The notes: generated by a model from the sequence alone, not told the origin. A stretch of 55,351 nucleotides of DNA from Actinobacteria bacterium HGW-Actinobacteria-6 (GCA_002841295.1 PHEU01000016.1:1-55351); one strand, 5' to 3'; positions 14,416 to 22,849 are shown, numbered from the stretch's first letter. Translations and numbers: made by a program.

Positions 14416-15357
14416 CTACTCGCTTGAGATGCCAGTCATCGTGACGCTGACGATCACGTTGCCGCGCTTGTGCCCGGTGTCGACGTATGTGTGCGCATCG
14501 ACGATGTCTTCCAGCGCATAGGTGCGATCGATCACGGGCTTGATCGCACCCTTCTCGGCCAGCTCGCCGAGCAACACCAGGTCTTCGCGGCGAAGCTTCG
14601 GCGACCCATCATCGACCGAGACGCAGGTTCCGCCAGGGGCGAGCACGTGCCGGCACCGCCGAAGGGCGCTCGCGCTCTTGCGCTTTCCCACGGCGTCGAG
14701 AACGACGTCGTAGCGCTCCGGACGGTCCACGAAGTCCTCGCCGGTATAGTCGATCACTCGTGTAGCGCCAAGAGATGCCACGAGCGCCACGTTCGCGCTG
14801 CTGCACACACCCGTGACTTCGGCACCAAGGTGGCGAGCAAGCTGCACGGCCGATGTGCCCACCGCCCCGGATGCTCCAAAAACGAGGACTCGTTGTCCCG
14901 CTCGGACTCCGGCCTTGCGTAGGAAGTGCGCAGCGAGGAGTCCACCGTAGGGAATGGCTGCTGCCTCCTCGTCGGTGAGGTTGGCCGGTCGCGGGGCCAG
15001 AAGGCCGCCCTGGGGCCAGCACACGTACTGCGCGTACGTTCCGAAGCGGTGCCGGTTGAAGCCGAACACGCGGTCGCCCACCTTGAACGAGCGGACGTTG
15101 GCCCCGACCGAATCCACCACCCCTGAGAGCACCATGCCCAGCACCGGCTGCCTCGGCCCGTTCCACCCGAGCGCCAGCCTCCCTAGTATCCGGTAGACGG
15201 GAGACAGTCTGAGGCCACGGACATACGTATCGCTGGACGTGACGGCTGTGGCTCCGATGCGTACACGCACCTCGTTCTTCCGAGGAACCGGAGTTGCGAG
15301 TTCCTCAACCTGGAGTACCTCAGGCGGGCCGTAACGCGTGCAGATTGCGGCTTTCAC
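14416..15357 (-). CDS. NAD(P)-dependent MDR oxidoreductase (zinc-free)
   Basis: 313 aa, with the same architecture as the protein at 1480-2433: GroES-like N-terminus (VLGMVLSGVVDSVGANV), Rossmann motif FGASGAVGTSAVQLAR near residue 158, and VCSSANVALVASLGATRVID. Ligands for catalytic zinc are absent, which suggests a quinone or enone reductase. It overlaps the stop of the DUF4386 gene by four bases and is thus second in a two-gene operon controlled from the TetR operators at 16.1 kb. Confidence 0.87.
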   Translation of the reverse strand: MKAAICTRYGPPEVLQVEELATPVPRKNEVRVRIGATAVTSSDTYVRGLRLSPVYRILGRLALGWNGPRQPVLGMVLSGVVDSVGANVRSFKVGDRVFGFNRHRFGTYAQYVCWPQGGLLAPRPANLTDEEAAAIPYGGLLAAHFLRKAGVRAGQRVLVFGASGAVGTSAVQLARHLGAEVTGVCSSANVALVASLGATRVIDYTGEDFVDRPERYDVVLDAVGKRKSASALRRCRHVLAPGGTCVSVDDGSPKLRREDLVLLGELAEKGAIKPVIDRTYALEDIVDAHTYVDTGHKRGNVIVSVTMTGISSE

Positions 15358-16055
15358 TTTGAGACCTCAAGCGACGCGAGTGCCGACGGGCTGAACCCCT
15401 TCACAATCAGCCACCCCGCCAGAACCATCTCCTGCAGGAAGATCGGGAGATTCAAGACGATCTGGGGCGCTGTCATGGGACTGATGAGCTGGAACACGAC
15501 CAAGACGCTTGCCGAGAAGCCCATCGCCACTGCAACGATCCCCCACCCGGACAACCACCTAGGGATGAGCCGCGAGCGGAAGAACACGAGGTAGTACATC
15601 AGCCCCGCCGGGTAGAAGGCCAAGGTCCCTGCTATGCCCGCCCAACTCCGGACTGCCATCAGCAGCGCGCCTGAGGCATCAAGGTACGACGAGGCCGGAG
15701 CGCCGCCGTCCACGAGCCCTCGAGCCAATGTCACCATCGAGAGCACGGCGATCGCGCCAATGCTGTAGAGCACTCCCTCGATGATCCTCAAGCCGACGGA
15801 GCCGAGCGCCAGGCCCTCGCTGTGTCGCCTCAAGACCGGATAGAGCGCGATCGCGATGCAGGGACACGCGAAGAATCCGACGAGCCCGAAGAGCGCTCCC
15901 GCGGCCACCTGGTTCTGGTTTGCAGCGACCTTGGCAAGAATGTCGGCCCCTTTAAGGATTGGCTCTAGAAGCACCACCCTACCGATCAAGCCTGCAGTTG
16001 TAGCGACTATGAACAGCACTCCCACGACTATCGCTGTTCGCCTGTCCTTGCTCAT
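15354..16055 (-). CDS. DUF4386 family membrane protein
   Basis: 233 aa with about six membrane segments. Family traits are the N-terminal RTAIVVGVLFIVATTAGLIG, the central arrangement LGSVGLRIIEGVLYSIGAIA and SRLIPRWLSGWGI. DUF4386 proteins have no known function. The start has GGAAGGTG upstream. It is the first gene of an operon with an MDR oxidoreductase and divergent from a TetR gene with two identical-type operators between them, a layout typical of stress-inducible detoxification units. Confidence 0.85.
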   Translation of the reverse strand: MSKDRRTAIVVGVLFIVATTAGLIGRVVLLEPILKGADILAKVAANQNQVAAGALFGLVGFFACPCIAIALYPVLRRHSEGLALGSVGLRIIEGVLYSIGAIAVLSMVTLARGLVDGGAPASSYLDASGALLMAVRSWAGIAGTLAFYPAGLMYYLVFFRSRLIPRWLSGWGIVAVAMGFSASVLVVFQLISPMTAPQIVLNLPIFLQEMVLAGWLIVKGFSPSALASLEVSK

Positions 16056-16097
16056 GATCGAATCACCTTCCTCTTCAACTCCCGCATGCGATTGATA

Positions 16098-16114
16098 TAC
16101 TAACGGTGTTAGTA
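16098..16114. promoter_or_regulatory. TetR operator 1
   Basis: TACTAACGGTGTTAGTA is a 17-bp inverted repeat (TACTAAC/GTTAGTA). It lies 43 bases upstream of the DUF4386 start and 37 bp from operator 2. It is likely bound by the adjacent TetR protein. Confidence 0.7.
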
Positions 16115-16134
16115 TTATCCCCAGGGAGAGAATG

Positions 16135-16151
16135 TACTAACAGTGTTAGTA
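16135..16151. promoter_or_regulatory. TetR operator 2
   Basis: TACTAACAGTGTTAGTA differs from operator 1 only at the centre. It overlaps the putative GTG start of tetR (16143), so binding would block the regulator's own transcription. Confidence 0.7.
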
Positions 16152-16880
16152 TGTCAAGAAAGCCTATTCACCGAGGCACCACCGGCCACAGGAGGCATCA
16201 TCGTTCCCTCAAAGAACAGCAAGGAACCGCGGGAGACTCTCAACCGGGAGCGCGTCTTGCGCGCGGCCGTGAGTCTTGCCGACGAGTGCGGGATCGACTC
16301 GGTCACCATGCGCGAACTCGGCCGGCGGCTCGAGGTCAAAGCGGCGTCGCTGTACAACCACATAGCCAGCAGGGACGACCTTCTCGGCGGCATGGTCGAC
16401 CTCGCTCTGTCCGAGATCGCCGTGCCTACCGAGGGTGTCTTCTGGAAGGAGACGATGCGGCGGCGAGCGATCTCCGCGCGCGAGGTCTTTGCGCGTCACA
16501 GGTGGGCCGCGGGCCTGATCGACTCCCGTGATCGCACCGGCCCCGACAGCCTCGCGTACGTGGACCGCGTGCTGGGCGTACTCATTCAGGCCGGTTTCTC
16601 GCCGGCGGCTGCTGCAAACGCGTTCCTTGTGCTCGACAGCTACCTCTACGGCTTCGAGCGGCAGCGGCCCGATGTCTCGATCGAGGACGGGTTTGAACGC
16701 AGCGAGGCGGCCCGGAAGATCTTGGCGGCCATCCCGCACGGCGGGTACCAGAACGCCGCCCGCGTCGCGATGGAGTACGCCGAGCACCCCTTCGACCAGG
16801 AGGCGGCGTTCGAGTTCGGCCTCGGACTCATCCTTGACGGCCTCGAGCGCCAGCTTGGAGCGGACTCTACGCGACGGTGA
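16143..16880 (+). CDS. TetR/AcrR-family transcriptional regulator
   Basis: Up to 245 aa. The HTH is at about residues 38-80 (VLRAAVSLADECGIDSVTMR, LGRRLEVKAASLYNHIASRD), followed by a TetR_C ligand domain (LDSYLYGF, FEFGLGLILDGLERQL). The start is uncertain: GTG at 16143 lies inside operator 2 with only a distant GGGAGAG, while AGGAGG at 16191-16196 is followed by no standard start codon in this frame. Expected to repress itself and the divergent DUF4386-MDR operon. A decayed relative lies at 8658-9046. Confidence 0.88.
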   Translation: MLVCQESLFTEAPPATGGIIVPSKNSKEPRETLNRERVLRAAVSLADECGIDSVTMRELGRRLEVKAASLYNHIASRDDLLGGMVDLALSEIAVPTEGVFWKETMRRRAISAREVFARHRWAAGLIDSRDRTGPDSLAYVDRVLGVLIQAGFSPAAAANAFLVLDSYLYGFERQRPDVSIEDGFERSEAARKILAAIPHGGYQNAARVAMEYAEHPFDQEAAFEFGLGLILDGLERQLGADSTRR

Positions 16881-16962
16881 TCGCGATGTTGAGCGCGATC
16901 GCGTGGCCCATCGGCAGGCCCATCTGCACGAGCGGCGCGAGGATGACCAGGGCACCGTCAGA
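16867..16962 (-). pseudogene. Possible C-terminal fragment of a membrane protein
   Basis: On the minus strand a short frame ends at TAG (16867-16869) and reads DGALVILAPLVQMGLPMGHA then IALNIAITVA, a hydrophobic, helix-like tail. It has no start of its own and lies directly behind the terminator hairpin. It could be the stump of a deleted transporter gene or chance coding. Weak evidence. Confidence 0.25.
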
Positions 16963-16964
16963 CA

Positions 16965-17002
16965 ATAAGGCCCCGCCGCGAATGCTCGCAGCGGGGCCTT
17001 AT
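16965..17002. terminator. Bidirectional terminator between tetR and the glutamate synthase operon
   Basis: A perfect 12-bp stem ATAAGGCCCCGC/GCGGGGCCTTAT with a 14-base loop. It lies 19 bases after the stop of the last glutamate synthase gene (17022, minus strand) and about 85 bases after the tetR stop, so it can serve both. Confidence 0.8.
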
Positions 17003-17021
17003 CAGCAGATTGAGGTCTTGC

Positions 17022-17843
17022 CTACATCGGCGCGTACATCTTCCCGTACGGCCTGTGGCTGAACGGCTTGAGCTTGATGAACGGCTCGGACAGCACCTCG
17101 GCAAGGTCCATGCCCTGGCACTCGCAGTAATCCGCGAGGATCGGCTTGAGCTCGGCCATATCGGCCTCGTCGGCCTCGGTCACGCCAACTTCTTTGCCGC
17201 ACTGCCACGACTCGACGGTACCGCGGATGTAGATGACGCCGCCGTGCATTCCGGCGCCCACGAACGAGCCCACCAGGGGCTGCTCGGCAAACTGCGTGTT
17301 CATTCCCAGCAGCACGAGCATTCCGCCGGCCATGTACTCGCCGAAGAAGTCGCGGGCCTTGCCGCCGCACACCATGATCGGGACGAGGTTCTCGTACGCC
17401 TTCATGTGGATGCCAACGCGGTAGCCCACGTCACCCTTCACGTATACCTTGCCGCCGCGCATGCCGTAGCCGAGAACGTCTCCGGCGTCACCATGGATGA
17501 TGACCTTGCCGGCGTTCATGGTGTTGCCCACGCCATCCTGCGCGGCGCCGAAAACCTCAACGGTCGGGCCGTCCATGAACATCGTGAGGTCGTTTCCGGC
17601 GGTACCGTGAACGTTGATCTTGACGTCTTTCGCCTTCACGCCTGTGCCGATGTAGCGCTGGCCGTTCACGTTCTCAAGCACGATGTGCTTCGCGCCGTCG
17701 GCGATCTGTGAACGAATCGCCTCGTTGAGCTGCTTGTAGTAGACACCGGCAGAATCGATGGTGACCTTATCTCCGTCGCGCGTGACCTTCGGCGCGACTT
17801 TGATGTATCCCTCAGTTACTCCGGGAGCCATTTCTCTTGGCAT
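17022..17843 (-). CDS. Glutamate synthase GXGXG-domain subunit (GltB domain 3, stand-alone)
   Basis: 273 aa. The repeated GxxGxxxGGxxxVxGD pattern (GTAGNDL, GDAGDVLGYGMRGGKVYVKG, GYRVGIHM) is the right-handed beta-helix found at the C-terminus of large glutamate synthases. Here it is a separate protein, as in archaeal-type glutamate synthases and MgsB of N-methylglutamate synthase. The domain is structural and helps to couple the ammonia tunnel between the other two subunits. It starts 11 bases after the FMN subunit gene. A C-terminal CECQ segment is of unknown use. Confidence 0.88.
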   Translation of the reverse strand: MPREMAPGVTEGYIKVAPKVTRDGDKVTIDSAGVYYKQLNEAIRSQIADGAKHIVLENVNGQRYIGTGVKAKDVKINVHGTAGNDLTMFMDGPTVEVFGAAQDGVGNTMNAGKVIIHGDAGDVLGYGMRGGKVYVKGDVGYRVGIHMKAYENLVPIMVCGGKARDFFGEYMAGGMLVLLGMNTQFAEQPLVGSFVGAGMHGGVIYIRGTVESWQCGKEVGVTEADEADMAELKPILADYCECQGMDLAEVLSEPFIKLKPFSHRPYGKMYAPM

Positions 17844-17853
17844 TGTGCCTCCC

Positions 17854-19365
17854 CTACATCCCCGCCGGCTTGACGCCGAGGACCTTGTTCATCTGCTCGT
17901 CCAGGCCGATGGAGCGCAAGCGCTCGCGAGATCCGCGCAGCGACTCGATGGCGTTCACACCAAGCGCGCCCAGGATCTCCTGGAGCTCATGGCTCCACGC
18001 GTGCACCAGGTTCGTGAGCTGCTCGGCACCCCACTCGGGGTCGATGCGGCGCGTGAGCTCCGGCTTCTGCGTGGTGATGCCCCAACTGCAGGACCCCGTG
18101 TGGCAGCTCTGGCAGAGGTGGCAGCCAAGCGCCATAAGCGACGCCGAGCCGATCGCCACAGCGTCGGCACCAAGCGCGATGGCCTTGGCAACGTCTGCCG
18201 AGGAGCGAATCGAGCCGGCAGCGATGACCGACGCCCAGTTGCGGATACCTTCGTCGCGCAGGCGCTGGTCAACCGCGGCAATGGCGATCTCGATCGGGAT
18301 ACCGATGTGGTCGCGGATGACCTGCGGAGCCGCACCGGTGCCGCCCTTGAAGCCGTCCAGGTACACGTAGTCGGCACCAGCACGAACGATGCCCGAGGCG
18401 ATCGCTGCCACGTTGTGCACCGCGGCGATCTTCACGCCGACCGGCTTGTAGCCGCTGGCTTCCTTGAGCGCGTAGATGAGCTGGCGCAGGTCTTCGATGG
18501 AGTAGATGTCGTGATGCGGCGCCGGGCTGATCGCGTCCGTGCCCTGCGGGATCATGCGCGTGCTGGAAACTTCCTTGTTGATCTTCTCGCCGGGAAGGTG
18601 CCCGCCGATGCCAGGCTTGGCGCCCTGGCCGATCTTGATCTCGATCGCAGCACCGCGGCTGAGGTAATCCGGGCTCACACCAAAGCGACCGGAGGCCACC
18701 TGGACGATGACGTTGTCCTGGTACGGGAACAGGTCTGCGTGCAGACCACCCTCGCCGGTGTTCATGAACGTGCCGAGGCGCTGTGCAGCCATCGCAAGTG
18801 ACTTGTGGACGTTCAGGGAGACCGAGCCGTAGCTCATCGGCGAGAAGAGGATCGGCGTGTCGAGCATGAGGTTGTTCTTCATGCCCTCGCCCTCGGCCAA
18901 GCGGAAGCCGCCGTTGCCATCAGGCTCCACTCCCACGCTGTCCGGCTTGTGGCCGATGAACGTGCGGAGTTCCATCGGCTCGCGGAGCGGGTCGATGGAC
19001 GGGTTGGTGACCTGGCATGCATCGAGGACGAGGTGGTCGAAGATGCGCGTGTACGGCAGCGGGTTGCCCATGGAAGTCAGGAGCACGCCGCCAGTCTCGG
19101 CCTGACGCCATACGGCCTTGCGCGCCGCGGGCGACCAGTTGTCGTTGTCGCGGTACGCAAGCTGGTTCTTCTCGATGGAGATGCAGTGCGCAGGGCAGTA
19201 CGTCACGCAGCGGTGGCAGGCGCGGCACTTGGAGTCATCCGGGATCGGACGCTCGTTGAAGTTGTAGACGCCCCAGCCGCACTGCTGAACGCAGCGGCCG
19301 CACTTGTGACACTTGTCGTAATCGATCTTGACCTTGAACTCAGGCTGGATGAATGAGGTAGGCAT
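17854..19365 (-). CDS. Ferredoxin-type FMN glutamate synthase subunit
   Basis: 503 aa. Two N-terminal 4Fe-4S motifs (CHKCGRCVQQC from residue 19 and CRACHRCVTYCP) precede an FMN-binding TIM barrel: MSYGSVSLNVHKSLAMAAQR, GQGAKPGIGGHLPG and DGFKGGTGAAP are the substrate and FMN signatures. The 3Fe-4S-type cysteines follow in CHLCQSCHTGSC. The enzyme adds ammonia to 2-oxoglutarate and reduces the imine to glutamate. The fused ferredoxin domain and lack of an NADPH subunit suggest ferredoxin-like electron input. It starts one base before the stop of the GATase gene region. An N-methylglutamate synthase role is an alternative. Confidence 0.9.
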   Translation of the reverse strand: MPTSFIQPEFKVKIDYDKCHKCGRCVQQCGWGVYNFNERPIPDDSKCRACHRCVTYCPAHCISIEKNQLAYRDNDNWSPAARKAVWRQAETGGVLLTSMGNPLPYTRIFDHLVLDACQVTNPSIDPLREPMELRTFIGHKPDSVGVEPDGNGGFRLAEGEGMKNNLMLDTPILFSPMSYGSVSLNVHKSLAMAAQRLGTFMNTGEGGLHADLFPYQDNVIVQVASGRFGVSPDYLSRGAAIEIKIGQGAKPGIGGHLPGEKINKEVSSTRMIPQGTDAISPAPHHDIYSIEDLRQLIYALKEASGYKPVGVKIAAVHNVAAIASGIVRAGADYVYLDGFKGGTGAAPQVIRDHIGIPIEIAIAAVDQRLRDEGIRNWASVIAAGSIRSSADVAKAIALGADAVAIGSASLMALGCHLCQSCHTGSCSWGITTQKPELTRRIDPEWGAEQLTNLVHAWSHELQEILGALGVNAIESLRGSRERLRSIGLDEQMNKVLGVKPAGM

Positions 19366-19366
19366 C

Positions 19367-20572
19367 TTAAGCGGTCACCTCCACGGTGTCGCAGGAGCGT
19401 TCGGTGCCGGTGACAGCACACGAGATCTCGGACGGATCCAGGTGCAAGTCGCCATGGATCGGCCAATCCATGCCCTTCACGCGAGCAATCGTCGGCTCGC
19501 CTGCCTTGGGCATCCAAACCGAGTCCGGCTCGGCGATAACGGCGCGAATCGCGCTTTCCTCGGAAGCGACCATGAGGATGGAGCCCTTGCGAGCCGCAAC
19601 CAGCGGACGCAGCTTGATGCGGTCGTTCAGTGCGACCATGCCGCCGTTGAAGCCGAGAACGATCGCGAACGGCCCGTTGAGCATGCCGGGGCCGTAGACC
19701 GAGCGCAGCGAACGCATGACGGCCTGCTCGGCCTCGGGCATGCGGTCGATCTCATCCCACAGCGGGCTTGCGAGCGCCTTGCACGCGAGCTCCATCGGGA
19801 GCTTGTGGCGGCGGAGCAGCAAGTCGAACAGGTACGCGGCGACCTCGGTGTCGGTGCCAAGCGTGCACTTGTAGCCGAACTGCTCCAGGTAGCGGCTGTT
19901 GATGCCGTAGCTGGAGATCTCGCCGTTGTGCACGATGGTCCAGTCGAGCAGCGCGAACGGGTGCGCGCCACCCCACCAGCCGGGAGTGTTCGTGGGGAAC
20001 CGGTTGTGGCCGGTCCAGGTGTTGCCTTCGTACTCTTCCAATCGGAAGTAGTGGCCGATCTCCTCGGGATAGCCAACACCCTTGAAGACGCCCATGTTCT
20101 TGCCCGAGGAAGCCACGAACGCGCCGTCGACCGACGAGTTGATGTTCATGACGGCTTTGACCACGTAGTCCTCGGCGGAAAGCTCTGACTCTTCCAGCTT
20201 GCTCGGATACGGGTTGAGGAAGTAGCGCCACAGAAGCGGCGCGTCGGTGATGCCCTTGACCGGACGGGTCGGCATCGGCTCGGCCAGATCGACCAGGAAG
20301 TACTGGTCAAAGAGGGCTTCGACCTCTTCTTTGGCCTGGATGTCGTGGTACATCATGTGGAACGCGAAGTGATCCGGGAACTCGGGGTAGATGCCGTAGC
20401 CGGCAAATCCGCCGCCGAGGCCGTTGCCGCGGTCGTGCTGGACGGCCATCGCAAGGATGGCGTCTTCGCCGCTCATGAGCTTTCCGCTCTCATCGCAGAT
20501 GCCCATGAGGCCACAGCCACCGTGGATCTTGTACGACGCCTCTTCGGCGTAGCGTGGTCGCTCCGTCGTCAT
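19367..20572 (-). CDS. Class II glutamine amidotransferase subunit of glutamate synthase
   Basis: 401 aa from ATG at 20572. HGGCGLMG around C20 is the likely catalytic cysteine. Downstream are TGHNRFPTNT, HNGEISSYGINSRYLE and GTDTEVAAYLFD, all class II (Ntn) amidotransferase motifs. It hydrolyses glutamine to give ammonia to the FMN subunit. GAGGGAGT upstream supports this start over a longer frame; the upstream hdrBC-like gene stops one base away. It matches MgsA/archaeal GltB1-type stand-alone domains. Confidence 0.9.
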   Translation of the reverse strand: MTTERPRYAEEASYKIHGGCGLMGICDESGKLMSGEDAILAMAVQHDRGNGLGGGFAGYGIYPEFPDHFAFHMMYHDIQAKEEVEALFDQYFLVDLAEPMPTRPVKGITDAPLLWRYFLNPYPSKLEESELSAEDYVVKAVMNINSSVDGAFVASSGKNMGVFKGVGYPEEIGHYFRLEEYEGNTWTGHNRFPTNTPGWWGGAHPFALLDWTIVHNGEISSYGINSRYLEQFGYKCTLGTDTEVAAYLFDLLLRRHKLPMELACKALASPLWDEIDRMPEAEQAVMRSLRSVYGPGMLNGPFAIVLGFNGGMVALNDRIKLRPLVAARKGSILMVASEESAIRAVIAEPDSVWMPKAGEPTIARVKGMDWPIHGDLHLDPSEISCAVTGTERSCDTVEVTA

Positions 20573-20573
20573 G

Positions 20574-21908
20574 CTATTCAACTCCCTCATCGGTATCAGC
20601 AAGCAGGCGGGATAGCGCCTCGCCGCCACTAGCCGGCAGCGGTGATAGTCCAAGCTTCTTGCGGGCTGATTCTCTCGGCGCACCGAGCATGCCCGTCTTG
20701 CGGAAGGTGTCATACGCCGCCGAGACCTGATCGGGACCGGTGCCGACCTCGAGCGAGAGCTCCTTGAGCTTGCGGAAGACCTCAGCCATGCCGATGCGGC
20801 TGGGGCAGAGCTCCTGGCACGTGTAGCACTCCAGGCACTTCCAGACCTGCGGATCGGCGAGGACCTCGTCGATCTCGCCTTTGAGCAGGCGCTCGATGAG
20901 CTCGGTCGGCTGGTACTTGGTGTCGACCTTGCACACCGGGCAGTCGTCCTTGCACGCCTGGCAGTTCACGCACTTGGTGAGGAGCGACACGTCAAAGAGC
21001 GACGCAAGTCTGGCCTTGTCGGCCTGGCGGCTCTCCCACTTCTCCAGGAACGGCTCTACCGAGACGCGGTGCATATCAAGGCCGATCTCGGCGGGCTCAT
21101 GGCCCATACCGAGCGCAATGAGCTCCGAGAGGTAGAGCACCGGCACGTTGACGTCTTCCTTCGCACGCTGAAGCGCGGCCTGGTTGAGGTCGAACTGCTG
21201 GAAGCAGCTGGGGCACACGACCACAAGCGCGTCGACGTCGTTGCCCATGAGGTCCATGAGCTTGCGACGAGCGAATGCGAGCGAACCCTCGCGCTCGCCC
21301 ACGCGGTCAAGCGCGTTGCCGCAGCACTGCATCTTGGTGGTGTAATCCACGACCGTTGCGCCGAGACCCGCGATGAGCGCCTCGACCTTGGTCGGGTTGA
21401 GCGGGTCGTCCCAGCGCACAGCCGGGCTCGGGCGAAGCAGATGGCAGCCGTAGTGCACAGCGATGCGCATGCCCCACAGCGGCTTCGTGATCTTGGCTGC
21501 GATAACACCCGCACCCATGTCCTCGGAGAGCCACTCGGCCAAGTGTGTGACCTGCAGCGTGCCATCAAAGTGGAGGTCCTGCGCTGCGAGCTTCTCGTTG
21601 ATGGCGTCTTTCTGACGCCAGTCCTTCGTGAGGTGGCTCTGCGCCTCTTTGAAGGTGGAGTAGCAGCCATTGCACGGCGTCACAACGCCAAGACCGGCCT
21701 TCTCAACGAGCGCGAGGTTCCTCGCGGCAGTCGAGTAAAACGCATTCTCGTCGTTGGCCTTCACGAGCACGCCCTCGGGGCAGCAGGTGTGGCCTTCTAG
21801 CTCATGCACGGTCGCGCCCAGGTCATCGAAGACAAGCCGCGTGGCCTTCTCGATGAACGGGAACCGCGCAGGGATCGTGCATCCCCAGAAAACTGCGAAT
21901 TCCTTCAT
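20574..21908 (-). CDS. HdrB-HdrC fusion, heterodisulfide reductase-like electron-transfer protein
   Basis: 444 aa. The HdrB-like part has two CCG domains: C10/C42-C43/C79/C82 and C155/CCG195-197/C232/C235. These bind the unusual [4Fe-4S] clusters of the family. The HdrC-like C-terminus (about 310-390) has two ferredoxin motifs, CVNCQACKDDCP and CLECYTCQELCP. The order is the reverse of GlpC-like proteins. The gene leads the glutamate synthase operon, with its own TATAAT promoter. I infer that it passes electrons between an unknown redox partner and the ferredoxin domain of the synthase; a real heterodisulfide substrate is not implied. Confidence 0.87.
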   Translation of the reverse strand: MKEFAVFWGCTIPARFPFIEKATRLVFDDLGATVHELEGHTCCPEGVLVKANDENAFYSTAARNLALVEKAGLGVVTPCNGCYSTFKEAQSHLTKDWRQKDAINEKLAAQDLHFDGTLQVTHLAEWLSEDMGAGVIAAKITKPLWGMRIAVHYGCHLLRPSPAVRWDDPLNPTKVEALIAGLGATVVDYTTKMQCCGNALDRVGEREGSLAFARRKLMDLMGNDVDALVVVCPSCFQQFDLNQAALQRAKEDVNVPVLYLSELIALGMGHEPAEIGLDMHRVSVEPFLEKWESRQADKARLASLFDVSLLTKCVNCQACKDDCPVCKVDTKYQPTELIERLLKGEIDEVLADPQVWKCLECYTCQELCPSRIGMAEVFRKLKELSLEVGTGPDQVSAAYDTFRKTGMLGAPRESARKKLGLSPLPASGGEALSRLLADTDEGVE

Positions 21909-22030
21909 GCGCTCCTACCGATCTGCATCGGGTGCCTGACAATCGAAAACGCCCACCATCGACCAGTTGGCCGAGATGAGCGTCGTTGCTCAGATAACTA
22001 TGGTCAGCACGTCGTTGTGCTGGTTCGCGG

Positions 22031-22059
22031 ATTATAGCATGCGTCGTGCCGGGACCGAA
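22031..22059 (-). promoter_or_regulatory. Promoter of the hdrBC-glutamate synthase operon
   Basis: On the minus strand: TTCGGT (22059-22054), a 17-base spacer, then the consensus TATAAT (22036-22031). Transcription would start near 22024 and leave a leader of about 115 bases that holds a CAGCAC/GTGCTG hairpin (about 22000-22017). I see no known riboswitch in it. Confidence 0.55.
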
Positions 22060-22122
22060 ACCCTACGGAAACACGGGATGGGGAGGGCGCTGGCTGCGGT
22101 GCTACGGGGGTATACTCCTAGT

Positions 22123-22144
22123 GGCACTACCAGACGGCACTACC
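22123..22144. promoter_or_regulatory. Direct-repeat operator of the first vapBC module
   Basis: GGCACTACC occurs at 22123-22131 and 22136-22144, 13 bp apart, between a TATACT box (22111-22116) and the antitoxin start at 22158. Placement fits autoregulation by the ribbon-helix-helix antitoxin. Repeats this close may also place two dimers on one DNA face. Confidence 0.5.
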
Positions 22145-22157
22145 GTGGAGGACTACC

Positions 22158-22439
22158 ATGGCCAAGGTGAACGTCTCACTCCCCGACTCCTTGCTAGAAG
22201 AGGTCGACGACATCGCGTCCGCGCTCGGCCGTTCGCGCAGCGGACTTGTACAAGAAGCCACCGCGCTCTACGTGGCGCAGATCCGAGACGAACAGGCCGC
22301 CGAGGAGCGTCGGCGCAGCATCTCCGAGGCGATCGCCGGGATGCGGGAACTCTCGAAGCACCTTCCCGCCGGTATGGACACGACGGCGATCATCCGCGCC
22401 GACCGAGACCGCGATGGTCGCAAAGCAGGCGAAGAGTGA
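22158..22439 (+). CDS. Ribbon-helix-helix antitoxin (VapB-type)
   Basis: 93 aa. The N-terminal strand KVNVSLPDSLLEEVDDIASA and the following helix GRSRSGLVQEA form a CopG/Arc-like DNA-binding domain. The charged C-terminus would wrap the toxin. GTGGAGG precedes the ATG. The toxin start (GTGA) overlaps the stop by four bases. It represses its own operon, probably through the GGCACTACC repeats. Confidence 0.85.
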   Translation: MAKVNVSLPDSLLEEVDDIASALGRSRSGLVQEATALYVAQIRDEQAAEERRRSISEAIAGMRELSKHLPAGMDTTAIIRADRDRDGRKAGEE

Positions 22440-22849
22440 GCGCGCAGTTGGTAGTGGTCGACTCGTCGGTTGCCGTGAAATGGTTCGTTGACGAAGGCGA
22501 GAACCACGTCCCAGCGGCGCTCGATCTCCTTCAGGGTCATCTGGACGGAGTCTTCACTCTGGCCGCACCCGAACACCTCCGCCTTGAGGTCTTGAACGCG
22601 CTCAGGTACCGGCGCCTCGACGACGTGCACTTGCTTGAGGCAGCCGATCGGCTCGACCTCGTGCAGTTGCAGTGGTATTCCGTCGACGGTGCGCTTGCTC
22701 GCTCAGCGATCGCACTCTCCGGCGAGCACCGCCTCACGATTTACGATGCCGTCTTCGCCGCCCTTGCCAAGCTCCTCGACTGTGAACTGGTCACCGACGA
22801 CCGTCGCCTTGCTAAGAGCGGCGCGTGCCGGGTGCGAGCGCTTGGGTGA
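22436..22849 (+). CDS. PIN-domain toxin (VapC-type)
   Basis: 137 aa from GTG at 22436. The PIN acidic residues are in VVVDSSVAVKWF, HLRLEVLNAL, TIYDAVFAAL and LVTDDRRL. PIN toxins are Mg2+-dependent RNases that typically cut tRNA or rRNA. Translation is coupled to the antitoxin by a GTGA overlap. The paralogous pair at 24414-25096 has the same gene order and similar residues. Confidence 0.87.
   Translation: MSAQLVVVDSSVAVKWFVDEGENHVPAALDLLQGHLDGVFTLAAPEHLRLEVLNALRYRRLDDVHLLEAADRLDLVQLQWYSVDGALARSAIALSGEHRLTIYDAVFAALAKLLDCELVTDDRRLAKSGACRVRALG

Noticed and set aside
17758-18801. Plus-strand frame of 347 codons opposite the FMN glutamate synthase gene
   Set aside because: The translation is dominated by Arg, Asp, Val and His from reversed codons; the minus-strand gene has clear Fe-S and FMN motifs.
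21909-22030. Leader of the hdrBC-glutamate synthase operon as a glutamine riboswitch
   Set aside because: The conserved cores of the glnA and downstream-peptide motifs are not found; only a short CAGCAC/GTGCTG hairpin is present.
22123-22144. Tandem GGCACTACC repeats as a possible CRISPR fragment
   Set aside because: Only two 9-bp copies 13 bp apart, located in a TA promoter; an operator is the simpler reading. No cas genes are present.
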